This document shows, piece after piece, positions 52,296 to 61,594 of a DNA stretch of 64,000 nucleotides. Under the pieces are notes generated by a model. It searched no databases. It worked only from the letters and a program-made list of their open reading frames with translations, and was not told the DNA's origin. Location of the stretch: the NCBI GenBank assembly GCA_028823955.1, contig JAPPFE010000016.1, positions 76,497-140,496 of the forward strand, read 5' to 3'. Every line of letters starts with the position of its first letter. Position 1 is the first letter of the stretch. Source of the stretch: Candidatus Dadabacteria bacterium. Lineage in GTDB: Bacteria; Desulfobacterota_D; UBA1144; Nemesobacterales; Nemesobacteraceae. Both the position numbers and the translations under genes were made by a program.

Positions 52296-53942
52296 TTATT
52301 TGTAGATGACGAGGTTTCTTCCGGCGATCAGCATGGTTGAAGACATGTTGTTCCACCTCTTGATCTGGGAAACCGACACCCTGTAACGAAGCGCCAGCTC
52401 GCTCAGCGTGTCGCCGGGGATTATCTTGTGGTGCACCTTCTTCGGAACGTCCTGCGGCACGTAAGAGTGGGAAAGCCTCTGCGGAATGGAAAGGGTTTTC
52501 CCCGCTATTATAAGGGATCCCTTGAGGTTGTTAGCCCTTTTTATCTCGTCGATTGAAGTTCCGTATTTTTTTGCCAGAACGTAAATATTTTCCCCTGGGC
52601 GGATTTTGTGCTTTACGTATATGACGTTTCCTCTTGCGGGTATCTTAAGCCTCTGGCCGGGGCGTATGATCGTACCCGAGAGATCGTTTGCGTACTTGAG
52701 TTTCTCGACGGACGTTCCGAACTTCCTGGCTATCTTCCAGAGGCTGTCGTCAGTCTTTACGGTGTATCTTACCGGCCTTGTCCTGAAAGGAGTCTTAACG
52801 TCCTTCAGGGTCTCCACTTCGCTTTTAACGGCAAGGAGTTTTTCTCCGTAACCTCTGGGAACCTTGAGCTTATAGCTCTTTCCGGGGGGAGTGGAAAGTC
52901 CGACGAGCGAAGGGTTGTAATTGGAAATCTCCTTGTATCCCATGTCAAGGAGGTTGGCGATTTCCGCAATACTTTTTCTGGGTGGAACGCTCACGGCTTC
53001 GTAATCTCTCCCCGTTTCCGTAATCCTGAAACCGTATTTCTCAGGGTTCTTGGCTATTATCAAAGCGGCGTTGAATTTCGGCACGTAGTTTCTTGTTTCC
53101 CTGGGAAGCCTTCTTGATACTGTCCAGAAATCGGTTGAACCTGTTCTCCTGATAGCCTTCGCCACTCTCTTCTCTCCGCAGTTGTAGGCGGCGAGGGCAA
53201 GTTCCCATGAGCCGAATTCCTCATACAACTTCCTTAGATATCTGGCTGCCGCCAAGGTCGATTTCTCGGCGTGCATTCTCTCGTCTACCCAGTAGTTTAT
53301 TTTTAGTCCGTATTTTAGTCCGGTCGGCCTTATGAATTGCCATAGCCCAACAGCGTTCTTTTTTGAAACGGCGCGTGGGTTAAACCCGCTTTCTATAATA
53401 GGCAGATACGCAATCTCCTGGGGAACACCTTCGGAGCGAAGCGTCTCCTTCATCTCTGGAAGGTATTTCCCGGAGCGTTTGAGAATCACGGCGAAATTTC
53501 TTTTTCCTTTTCCTGAGAACCGTCGGATATAACGATCAACCTTTGAGTTCCTTGTTATCTCGAAATTTATGTCTTCGTAGGCCTGCAAAGCGTCTGTGGG
53601 GTCGGCCTCTGAGATTTCCTCGGTTCCAGACTCTGTCTGCTGGGCCTGCGGGCCTTGTTCGTCAGAACTAAGGGATGATTGGGCTGCAGGTTCCGTATCT
53701 GTTTTTGCGGTTTCTTCAGCTTTTTTGCTTTTGTCTCCGGGACTCAGCAAAGTGTCTGCAGGTTCAGCTTCTGAGACTTCTTCGGTTAGCTCGGCGGACT
53801 CTGCCTGTGCCTTTTGGAAGTGCTCAGGGAGTTGCGTCAGGCTTGAGGCGGTGACGGATGCCCACGGGAAAAAAACGGCGAGGAGAATACTAAGTATGAC
53901 TGTTAAGTTCATGTTGATTTTCTCTGCGGAAATCCCGTCCAT
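52296..53942 (-). CDS. mltD: Lytic transglycosylase with multiple LysM domains (MltD-like)
   Basis: PIIESGFNPRAVSKKNAVGLWQFI; three LysM repeats. Confidence 0.93.
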   Translation of the reverse strand: MDGISAEKINMNLTVILSILLAVFFPWASVTASSLTQLPEHFQKAQAESAELTEEVSEAEPADTLLSPGDKSKKAEETAKTDTEPAAQSSLSSDEQGPQAQQTESGTEEISEADPTDALQAYEDINFEITRNSKVDRYIRRFSGKGKRNFAVILKRSGKYLPEMKETLRSEGVPQEIAYLPIIESGFNPRAVSKKNAVGLWQFIRPTGLKYGLKINYWVDERMHAEKSTLAAARYLRKLYEEFGSWELALAAYNCGEKRVAKAIRRTGSTDFWTVSRRLPRETRNYVPKFNAALIIAKNPEKYGFRITETGRDYEAVSVPPRKSIAEIANLLDMGYKEISNYNPSLVGLSTPPGKSYKLKVPRGYGEKLLAVKSEVETLKDVKTPFRTRPVRYTVKTDDSLWKIARKFGTSVEKLKYANDLSGTIIRPGQRLKIPARGNVIYVKHKIRPGENIYVLAKKYGTSIDEIKRANNLKGSLIIAGKTLSIPQRLSHSYVPQDVPKKVHHKIIPGDTLSELALRYRVSVSQIKRWNNMSSTMLIAGRNLVIYK

Positions 53943-54173
53943 CTTAACTATTGTGATTCTTAAGTCAAAAGGTGGAACGATAATATTCCGCGGAGGGACT
54001 TTCGGTTTATTTTTCCGTAAGTTATTTGTACAATAATTCTAACCACATAGTTTCAATAGTCAAAGTACGTTATGGAAAATTTAGGAATAACTGGTAAGAA
54101 CGGGATTTTCCGGGTTGTTATTTTTCAGAGTTTTCCATGAAACCTTTTCCTTAAGCATGTCGGGGGTTACAAC

Positions 54174-55286
54174 TTGAGCAGAAAAACGATAGCGGTTCTT
54201 TTCGGCGGTGTTTCGGTTGAGCATGAAGTGTCGCTCGTTTCATCAAAATTTATCATCAGCAACCTTGATCCTTCAAAATTTTCTCTGCTGCCGGTCTTAA
54301 TCTCGAAGGATGGCAGATGGCAGAGGGCCGTTCTTGAGAATTGGCAGGAGGGGCATCCTCCGGCCGTGGTTCCCGACTCCGAGATCGTCCCCATGCTCGA
54401 CGGCTCTCCCCCCGGTCGTTTCGCTGAAATAGTCAACGGAGAGATAAAGGAGATTTTTTCCGTGGACGCCGTTTTCCCCGTCCTTCACGGAACCTTCGGC
54501 GAGGACGGATCGGTACAGGGTCTTATCGATCTTATGGGTGTTCCCTGCGTGGGAGTGGACCTGCTTGGGTCTTCGCTTTGCATTGACAAGATAGTCTCAA
54601 AGGCAATCCTCAGGGATAACGGTATCCCGGTTGTCCCGTTTTTCGGTTTCTCGGGAACCGACTGGCAAAACGATAAGGAAGCAGTTCTCCGCCGCATAGA
54701 AGACGAAATAGGATTTCCCTGCTTTGTTAAATCCTCAAACCTGGGTTCAAGCGTGGGAGTTTCAAGGGTGAGTTCTTCTGAGGCAATTGCCGAAGCGGTG
54801 GAGGCCTCTTTTGATTTTTCTGAGAGGGTGATCGTTGAGAGGGCCGTGAAGAATCTAAGGGAAGTTGAGGTAAGCGTAATAGGGAATCAGGACCCTCAGG
54901 CGTCGGTTCCGGGAGAATTGGTCGTGGAAGGAGGCTTTTACGATTACCAAAAGAAGTACCACGACGAGTCAACGCAATTCCGGATTCCATGCGACCTCGA
55001 CCCCGAGACTCAGGAGAGGATTAGAACCCTCGCTCTTGCTTCCTATACTGCTCTTTGCTGCACCGGTATGGCGAGGGTGGATTTTCTGGTTGACGCTGAT
55101 ACGGACCAGGTGTTTGTAAGCGAGATAAACACAATTCCCGGGTTTACTCCGATAAGCATGTACCCGAAACTCTGGGAGGCAAGCGGGCTTTGCGTCGGAG
55201 AGATGCTCGAGATGCTTGTTGAACTGGCCGAGCAGAGGCATCGGATGAGAAGGGAGCTCAGAACGGATTTCTCCGGTTCCAGCTAG
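54174..55286 (+). CDS. ddl: D-alanine--D-alanine ligase
   Basis: LFGGVSVEHEVSL, LHGTFGEDGSVQG, SEINTIPGFTPISMYPKL. Confidence 0.96.
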   Translation: MSRKTIAVLFGGVSVEHEVSLVSSKFIISNLDPSKFSLLPVLISKDGRWQRAVLENWQEGHPPAVVPDSEIVPMLDGSPPGRFAEIVNGEIKEIFSVDAVFPVLHGTFGEDGSVQGLIDLMGVPCVGVDLLGSSLCIDKIVSKAILRDNGIPVVPFFGFSGTDWQNDKEAVLRRIEDEIGFPCFVKSSNLGSSVGVSRVSSSEAIAEAVEASFDFSERVIVERAVKNLREVEVSVIGNQDPQASVPGELVVEGGFYDYQKKYHDESTQFRIPCDLDPETQERIRTLALASYTALCCTGMARVDFLVDADTDQVFVSEINTIPGFTPISMYPKLWEASGLCVGEMLEMLVELAEQRHRMRRELRTDFSGSS

Positions 55287-55289
55287 GAT

Positions 55290-56198
55290 TCACTTGCCGA
55301 GGATATCGTTTTTCTGTCCCCGGAAAAGCACGAGGAAGACGACCCCGACGATTATTGACGCTCCGCCGAGAAGTTTGGTAATCGACGGCAGGTCGTCAAA
55401 GAAAACATGCGCGAGGATCAGCACGAAGATCGATTCCATCGGCATGACGGCGGTTGTTCGTGAGATGTCGAGAAGCTTTATGGCGTGAAACTGGCTTCCT
55501 TTTGCTATATACGCTCCGCACGCACCTCCGCACGCCATCACAAACGCCTGTTCTAGGCTTGGAGGCTGAAATGTCCCGGTGAGTATTAGGTAAATGAAAA
55601 GGACTATGGAGACTCCCAGGGTTCTAAGCGTCGCTACTGTCAGCATGTTCAGGTCCTGCGCTATCTTCTTTACCATGAAAGAGAGAAAGGAATATAAAAA
55701 CGCGGCCCCGAGGGCCATAGCGGTTCCGAAAATTAGATAATCCTCTCTCTGGTAGGCGACCACCACTCCGCCGGCCACCGTCAAGGCTATTCCTACGCTC
55801 TCTCCCTTGTTGAGCCTTTCACCGAGAAAGATTATGCCGAGCAGAAGCGCGAAAAGCGTCTGGGCCTTCATCAGGAACGAGGTAAGGGCCGGCCCGATCG
55901 TCCAGAGCGCAACCATCCACAAGGCGGCCCCTGCCGAAGTTATAACGGAACTCCAGATGAAAATGGCACGGTACTCTCGGATTCTTCTTAGTTCCTTTCT
56001 CTGCGAGCGAAGAAAGGGGAAGAGGATTAAGGCGACTACAAAAGCTCCGAAGAACCAGAAAAAAGTGGTGGTTTCGGGGTGAAGGTCGCTTCGCTCAAGC
56101 GCCTTTCCTATTGCGTAGGAAAGCGCCGTGAAAAAAGCGGTGGCTATCAGAAAGAGATAGCCCTTTATGGGAAGTTTTTCTTTCTTATCGTTGTTCAT
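55290..56198 (-). CDS. EamA/DMT-family transporter
   Basis: About 10 TM helices in duplicated EamA pattern. Confidence 0.88.
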   Translation of the reverse strand: MNNDKKEKLPIKGYLFLIATAFFTALSYAIGKALERSDLHPETTTFFWFFGAFVVALILFPFLRSQRKELRRIREYRAIFIWSSVITSAGAALWMVALWTIGPALTSFLMKAQTLFALLLGIIFLGERLNKGESVGIALTVAGGVVVAYQREDYLIFGTAMALGAAFLYSFLSFMVKKIAQDLNMLTVATLRTLGVSIVLFIYLILTGTFQPPSLEQAFVMACGGACGAYIAKGSQFHAIKLLDISRTTAVMPMESIFVLILAHVFFDDLPSITKLLGGASIIVGVVFLVLFRGQKNDILGK

Positions 56199-57135
56199 TA
56201 ATTCTTTTGCTTCTCCACAACCAGGCTATGACCGCGCCTGAGATATTATGCCAGATGCTGAAAAGCGCGGCGGGAAGGGCGGAGAGATAGCCGAAGTGCA
56301 GCTGGGAAAGAGCTACCGCGAGCCCCGAGTTCTGCATTCCCACCTCGACGGATATAGCCCTGGCGCTGCTTTCTCCAAAACCCATTGCCTTCGCTATAAA
56401 ATAACCGCATGTGAGACCAAGAGCGTTATGAATTATTACTATGAGGAAAACCATTGCGCCGATGGTTTTTATGGATTCCGCGTTCAAAGCCACTACTATT
56501 CCCACCACAAAAGCTATAACAAGACACGATACTGAGGGCAGAAAGGGCAGTACGGCCTCTGATTTTCTTCCGAGCAGCTTCCTCAATACCACTCCGAGCA
56601 GGACCGGCAGCAGTACTATCTGAAGCGCGGAGATAAAAAGATCGGCGACCGGAACATCTATCCATCTTCCCGCGTAAACGTACATGAGCGCTGGCAGAAA
56701 AAACGGGCAAAGGAGCGTTGAAACCGAAGTCAGCGTTACGGAAAGCGCGAGATCGCCCCTCGCCAGATAGGTGATCACGTTTGACGCTGTTCCTCCGGGG
56801 CATGAACCGACGAGAACGACCCCCGCGGCGACAAGTGGGGGTGTGCCGAAGGCAGAGACAAGGAGAAAACCCAAAAGAGGCATCACGGCGTATTGGGCGA
56901 AAACGCCTGTCAGGATTTCAAGCGGTCTTGAAAAGACTCTCCTGAAGTCATCTGTTTTGAGTGTTATGCCCATAGCGAACATTATCACCGCGAGCATGGG
57001 CACTATGAGGAATCCGAGATCCCGAAAAACGGAGGGAAAAAAGTACGCTACGGCCGAGAACAGAATTATCCAGAGGATGAAGAACTTTGTTATCAGGTCT
57101 GTAAGCGAAGTTAAAGCGCTTTTCGTTGAATTCAA
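56185..57135 (-). CDS. Bile acid:sodium symporter family protein (BASS)
   Basis: GSCPGGTASNVITYLARGDLALSV; VEVGMQNSGLAVAL. Confidence 0.93.
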   Translation of the reverse strand: MNSTKSALTSLTDLITKFFILWIILFSAVAYFFPSVFRDLGFLIVPMLAVIMFAMGITLKTDDFRRVFSRPLEILTGVFAQYAVMPLLGFLLVSAFGTPPLVAAGVVLVGSCPGGTASNVITYLARGDLALSVTLTSVSTLLCPFFLPALMYVYAGRWIDVPVADLFISALQIVLLPVLLGVVLRKLLGRKSEAVLPFLPSVSCLVIAFVVGIVVALNAESIKTIGAMVFLIVIIHNALGLTCGYFIAKAMGFGESSARAISVEVGMQNSGLAVALSQLHFGYLSALPAALFSIWHNISGAVIAWLWRSKRINEQR

Positions 57136-57184
57136 TTTTATTTGTTACCGCCAGGGCTGCCGGGGAAGCGATTACAGGGAAGTT

Positions 57185-57583
57185 TTATCGCTTCGGCTCA
57201 ACTCCGATTGCTATTTTCGAGAACCCCTGGGTTTTCGCCAGATCCATGGTGCTTACCACCGGGCCGTGCATGGCTTGGGAATCCGCCCTTATTATTACTA
57301 GGGTGTCTTTGTTGGGTATCTTCTCAAACTCCCGCTTCAAAGATCTCTCGGAACGCATAAGCACGTCGTTAAAGTAAACTTTCCCGTCTTTGGCAATGTG
57401 TATGTTCACGTCTTTTATCTCAACGATTTCGCCGGTTGCTTTCGGGAGGTTGACTTTTATGCCGCTTGATATGGCGAAATTGAGTGTAAGGGCAAAGAAA
57501 ATAAGGAGGTTGAAAATCACGTCCACGATGGGAGCCATGTCTATGCCGGACCTGCTACCTGATTTTCTTTGCGAGAATTTCAT
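57185..57583 (-). CDS. exbD: ExbD/TolR biopolymer transport protein
   Basis: IDMAPIVDVIFNLLIFFALT single TM plus periplasmic domain. Confidence 0.93.
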   Translation of the reverse strand: MKFSQRKSGSRSGIDMAPIVDVIFNLLIFFALTLNFAISSGIKVNLPKATGEIVEIKDVNIHIAKDGKVYFNDVLMRSERSLKREFEKIPNKDTLVIIRADSQAMHGPVVSTMDLAKTQGFSKIAIGVEPKR

Positions 57584-58200
57584 AGAGATGCCTTTGCGGA
57601 AAAAACCTCGAGTATTTTCTTGCCTTCGTCCTCAAGCTCGGAGATTATCTCCTTGAATTTTCCGTCTGTGTATTTGTAGGCTATGAGCGCCGGGATTGCT
57701 ATCGTGAGTCCAAGAGCCGTTGTGTAGAGGGCTTCCGAGATACCTCCCGCGAGGGAAGGCGGATCCACTATATCCTTCTCCGATATGACGGCGAACACCT
57801 TTATCATGCCCGATATCGTTCCGAGAAGCCCGATAAGGGTGCTTATGCTGCTTATGGTGAGCAGAGTCTCGATATATTTTTCAAGGCCCTGTGCCTCGGT
57901 TTTTCCTGCGGCCTCAATGGCTTCATGCATTTCCTCTTTCGATTTGCCTGAGTTCTGCGCGGCCGCTAAAGCTATTTTGGCCACTGCGGAGTCGTTTGAT
58001 GCAGAAAGGGATTTTGCTTCTTGAATCCCCTTTGTCTCGACAGTCTCGTACAGGCTTGAAAGAAACTCTTCGGGGAGAAGCTTCTTCCTCTGAAGGAGTT
58101 GAAGCTTCTGGAGAAAAATCGCAAGTCCAAATATGGAACATAAAATCAGGGGGAAAATATATATTCCGCCTTTGGTAAAAAGATCAATGATTGCGTCCAT
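57580..58200 (-). CDS. exbB: MotA/TolQ/ExbB proton channel protein
   Basis: GLLGTISGMIKVF, ALYTTALGLTIAIPALIAYKY. Confidence 0.94.
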   Translation of the reverse strand: MDAIIDLFTKGGIYIFPLILCSIFGLAIFLQKLQLLQRKKLLPEEFLSSLYETVETKGIQEAKSLSASNDSAVAKIALAAAQNSGKSKEEMHEAIEAAGKTEAQGLEKYIETLLTISSISTLIGLLGTISGMIKVFAVISEKDIVDPPSLAGGISEALYTTALGLTIAIPALIAYKYTDGKFKEIISELEDEGKKILEVFSAKASL

Positions 58201-58405
58201 GGGGGTTTATCCTTGAATAGAGAGGTTTTTGCTCCGGAGTCTGGGTTTTCGATACAACGAAACCATTATAAAACAAATCCGGGTTTTGTCCAAGCAAAAT
58301 TTGCAGAATGCAAGAAGCAAATACAGGAAGTCCGGGTTTTAAGTTTTCTGGTTATCCGGAATTTTTCTCTTTTCAAATCAGACTCAACTGACTTGAAATC
58401 TCTAC

Positions 58406-60033
58406 TTATCCAGACGCTGGCTTCCTGTCATAAACCCCAAGCTTCGCAATCAGGAGCAGCACGGATATGGCAAGGAGAAGATTAAACAGGACTCCCTGCC
58501 ACCGGACTGTTCCTTTACCGCTTGCGGCAACAGCGCACCCTCCCGTTTCCTCTACGAAAACCCCCGTCAGGGAAAGCCCGCCCGTCTCCGCGCAAAGAAG
58601 TTCCTCTCCGTTAACCGTCTCAAGCAACGAGGGAAGAACCTCCCACTCCCCCAGGTCATCGTTATAAAGGTAAACATCTCCCCCGGCTTGGGGCAGACAC
58701 ACAGTCACCGTCTCTTCCTCTCCAAGCGTGACTCCCAGATCCACTTCCGCGGCGAAACCCGAAAGACGAAGCCCTTGGGGTGGATCATGAGGAGAAACTC
58801 CTTGAAGCTCGAAGATTATTTCATTCACGCGGTCAAGAACATTGCGGGGTACTATCACTGCAGGATTGCCGGATGATGGTATATCCCCTGTAACGGAAAG
58901 ATCTATTGTTCTTTCCCCGTAAACTATGCTTCCTCCCACTCCAAGGGGAGTGAGGGGAAAACCGTCCTCCGTTTCTTTACCGGGGACAACCCCTTCTGCT
59001 GACTCAATAACGGGAACAAAAACTCCGAACAGGGAAAACGAGTCGGTTTCCCCGCAGAGAAGCTCTTGTTCGTTAACCTCATCAAGTCGTGATGGAAGAC
59101 GTTCCCATTCCCCGTCGTAACGGTGAATGTGCGATTCCCCTTCAATTTCAGCCGGGGGCAGGCATACCGTAACTGTCTCTGTTTGTCCGAGTCTTACTCC
59201 CGGATCTATTTCCGCTGTGCAGCCCTCCATGCGAAACCCTGGAGGGGGATCGTGGGGAGAGAGTTCTTTAAGCTCGAAGGTTATTTCCCTGACACGGTCA
59301 AGAGTGCTTCGGGATATGATCACTGCCGGGTTGTCTGGCGATGGACATTCATCCCGGGTAACGGAGAGATCTATTGTTCTTCTCCTGTAGACTATGTTTC
59401 CTCCTTCTCCAAGGGGAGTGAGGAAAAAACCCTCAGTTGCGTTCCCGCTGTAAGTAACCCCTTCTGCGGAAGTAATGACAGGTGGTGGGGGTGGAGGAGG
59501 GGGTGGTGGTGGCGCCGTGGGATCCGTCAGGCTTAGCGAGATCATATCTCCGTGGTTCCAAGTCAGGCTGGTGACGGTCCATTGCGCGGTCTTGTCGCTG
59601 TTGGAGAGATTTGCACTGGCGATGGTAAACGAACTACTGCCCACATGGAACGTCAGATCCTGAGGGACTGCTTTATCGAGTGTGAGACTTAGGTTTGAAC
59701 CGTCGAGAATGATTGTTGTGAACTGATAACTTATGTCCTTGTGTGTGAAGGAGCTGGAAGTGAGTGCACTGCTGCAGGGATTACTACCTACATTAATGCA
59801 ACCACGGGCAGTGGGTCCTACTCCCTGCACGGTCAGTTTGGCAGACCAGACGGTGGCCTGCGCCGTAGCGGTCCTGGAGTGGAGCAGCAGAGCAGCGATC
59901 AGTAAAAGGGCGAAAAACAGTATAGAAAAACGGAAAAAAACGGCGCTGCGGGAGCTAGGCCGACGATTTTTTAGGGGGGGGGTAGAATCAAGCCGGGTTC
60001 ACGAAAATCACTTCTGAAGTTGTTTTCTTTCAT
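58406..60033 (-). CDS. Secreted surface protein, two ~155-aa repeats, poly-Pro hinge, C-terminal TM anchor; start region out of frame by one base at a G9 tract
   Basis: ORF track gives 58406-59830 (GTG). The frame continues upstream through a signal peptide (FRFSILFFALLLIAALLLHSRTATAQA) with no ATG/GTG/TTG; ATG with SD at 60033 is in the other frame and joins it if the tract is 10 or 7. Confidence 0.7.
58550..59479 (-). repeat. Two tandem ~155-aa protein modules (A ~59012-59479, B ~58550-59011)
   Basis: SAEGV..G..TE.GF.LTPLG.GG.IVY..RTIDLSVT..P..NPAVI..R..LDRV.EI.FEL...SPHDPP.G.R shared. Confidence 0.88.
59974..59982. repeat. G9 homopolymer (poly-C on the coding strand) near the 5' end of the surface-protein gene
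   Basis: Direct read: ttttttaGGGGGGGGGtagaatc. Confidence 0.9.
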
Positions 60034-60072
60034 TTTCATTCTCCACTTGACAGAGTTTTAAAACTGAATTCG

Positions 60073-60131
60073 AACCAGTCGGTTAGTAAGAACCGGTTAT
60101 TTCACACATAACACTAACAAAAACTGGTTAT
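60073..60131. promoter_or_regulatory. Cluster of AACC..GGTT-like operator half-sites in the divergent intergenic region
   Basis: AACCagtcGGTT (60073-60084), AACCGGTTAT (60091-60100), AACTGGTTAT (60122-60131). Confidence 0.35.
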
Positions 60132-60300
60132 CTTTGTCAAGGCAAGAAATCGACATACGAGAAATCGGAGTATTAGTAATAAACTAATTGTATAGCTGGT
60201 CCCCTAGGCTTGCGGAGTTCTCCCTGGTTTCGGGGTCTATAATTGTTTTCCGCCGTTTTTTTCGGGTAGATTTTCTAGCTTCAAACCCGCGGAGACTTAC

Positions 60301-61566
60301 ATGATGACTTCCGATTTTGAATATACTGACGGTGAACTTTACGTTGAGAAAGTTCCCGTAAGGAAAATATGCGAGGACTTCGGAACTCCGGTCTATATCT
60401 ACAGCCACAATTCCATCCGCTCAAGCTTCCTTGAGTACAAGGATGCGTTTTCCGAAATCGACCCCCTGATCTGCTATTCCGTAAAGGCGAACTCTAATAT
60501 ATCCGTACTCAAGATTTTCTCCTCCATGGATTCCGGTTTCGATATAGTCTCGTCGGGGGAGCTGCAGAGGGTTGTCACCGCCGGGGGAGACACCTCGAAA
60601 GTGGTGTTCTCGGGAGTCGGGAAGACCGAAGAGGAGATAGAGGCCGCAATTCGCTCCCGGATACTTTTTTTCAACGTGGAATCCGAAGCGGAGCTTCAGA
60701 AGATAAACGATGTGGCCGTCTCGCTCGGAGAGAAAGCCCCGGTCGCGATAAGGGTTAATCCTGATGTTGATCCCGACACCCATCCGTACATATCGACTGG
60801 TTTTGAGAAAAGCAAGTTCGGAATCGGGATCGAAAAAGCTGTGGATGTATACAGAAACGCCTCACGGATGGGGGGAATTGAGATAAGGGGAATTGATGCC
60901 CATATAGGTTCCCAGATATTTGATCTTTCCTCCTTTTCCGAGTCCATATCGAAGCTTGTCTACCTGGCCGACAGGCTCGGGAGCGACGGGATTGAAATTT
61001 CCTACATAGACATAGGAGGGGGTCTGGCGATAAGCTACGAGAGCGAGGAAAAGCCTCCGGCGAAATCCGAGTACGCGCGGGTTTTCGAGGAACACCTTCG
61101 CGATACCAGTTACGGACTGGTCCTTGAGCCCGGGAGATCAATGGTGGGCAACGCGGGGATAATGTCTACCGGGGTGCTTTATGTTAAGGAGGGGACCTCG
61201 AAGAAATTCGTAATAGTCGACGCCGCGATGAACGACCTTGTGAGACCCGCGTTTTACGATTCGTTCCACCGGATAGAACCGGTGCGCGTGGGAGGTTCTG
61301 AATCCCGCGAGGTGGTGGACATAGTCGGCCCGATATGCGAATCGGGCGATTTTCTGGCCAGAGACAGGAGTTTCCCCGAAGTTTCCGCGGGAGATCTGCT
61401 TGCGGTTTTCAGCGCGGGGGCGTACGGTTTCGTGATGTCGTCTAATTACAACACGAGACCCCGGGCTGCCGAGGTTCTTGTAAGCGGTGAGAGGTACTGC
61501 GAGATAAGGGCTAGGGAAACTCTCGAGGATCTCCTGAAAGCTGAGAGCATCGCGGAATTTCTTTAG
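60301..61566 (+). CDS. lysA: Diaminopimelate decarboxylase
   Basis: YSVKANSNISVLKI, HIGSQIFD, DIGGGLAISY, EPGRSMVGNAG. Confidence 0.96.
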   Translation: MMTSDFEYTDGELYVEKVPVRKICEDFGTPVYIYSHNSIRSSFLEYKDAFSEIDPLICYSVKANSNISVLKIFSSMDSGFDIVSSGELQRVVTAGGDTSKVVFSGVGKTEEEIEAAIRSRILFFNVESEAELQKINDVAVSLGEKAPVAIRVNPDVDPDTHPYISTGFEKSKFGIGIEKAVDVYRNASRMGGIEIRGIDAHIGSQIFDLSSFSESISKLVYLADRLGSDGIEISYIDIGGGLAISYESEEKPPAKSEYARVFEEHLRDTSYGLVLEPGRSMVGNAGIMSTGVLYVKEGTSKKFVIVDAAMNDLVRPAFYDSFHRIEPVRVGGSESREVVDIVGPICESGDFLARDRSFPEVSAGDLLAVFSAGAYGFVMSSNYNTRPRAAEVLVSGERYCEIRARETLEDLLKAESIAEFL

Positions 61567-61594
61567 CATCTAAACGGCGCTTGGTAGTTAAGTC

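Noticed and set aside
59470-59520. Gly/Pro-codon repeat (ggtggtgggggtggaggagggggtggtggtgg) as a second slippage tract
   Set aside because: Interrupted GGN repeats changing in multiples of three would only alter poly-Pro length; no frame consequence seen
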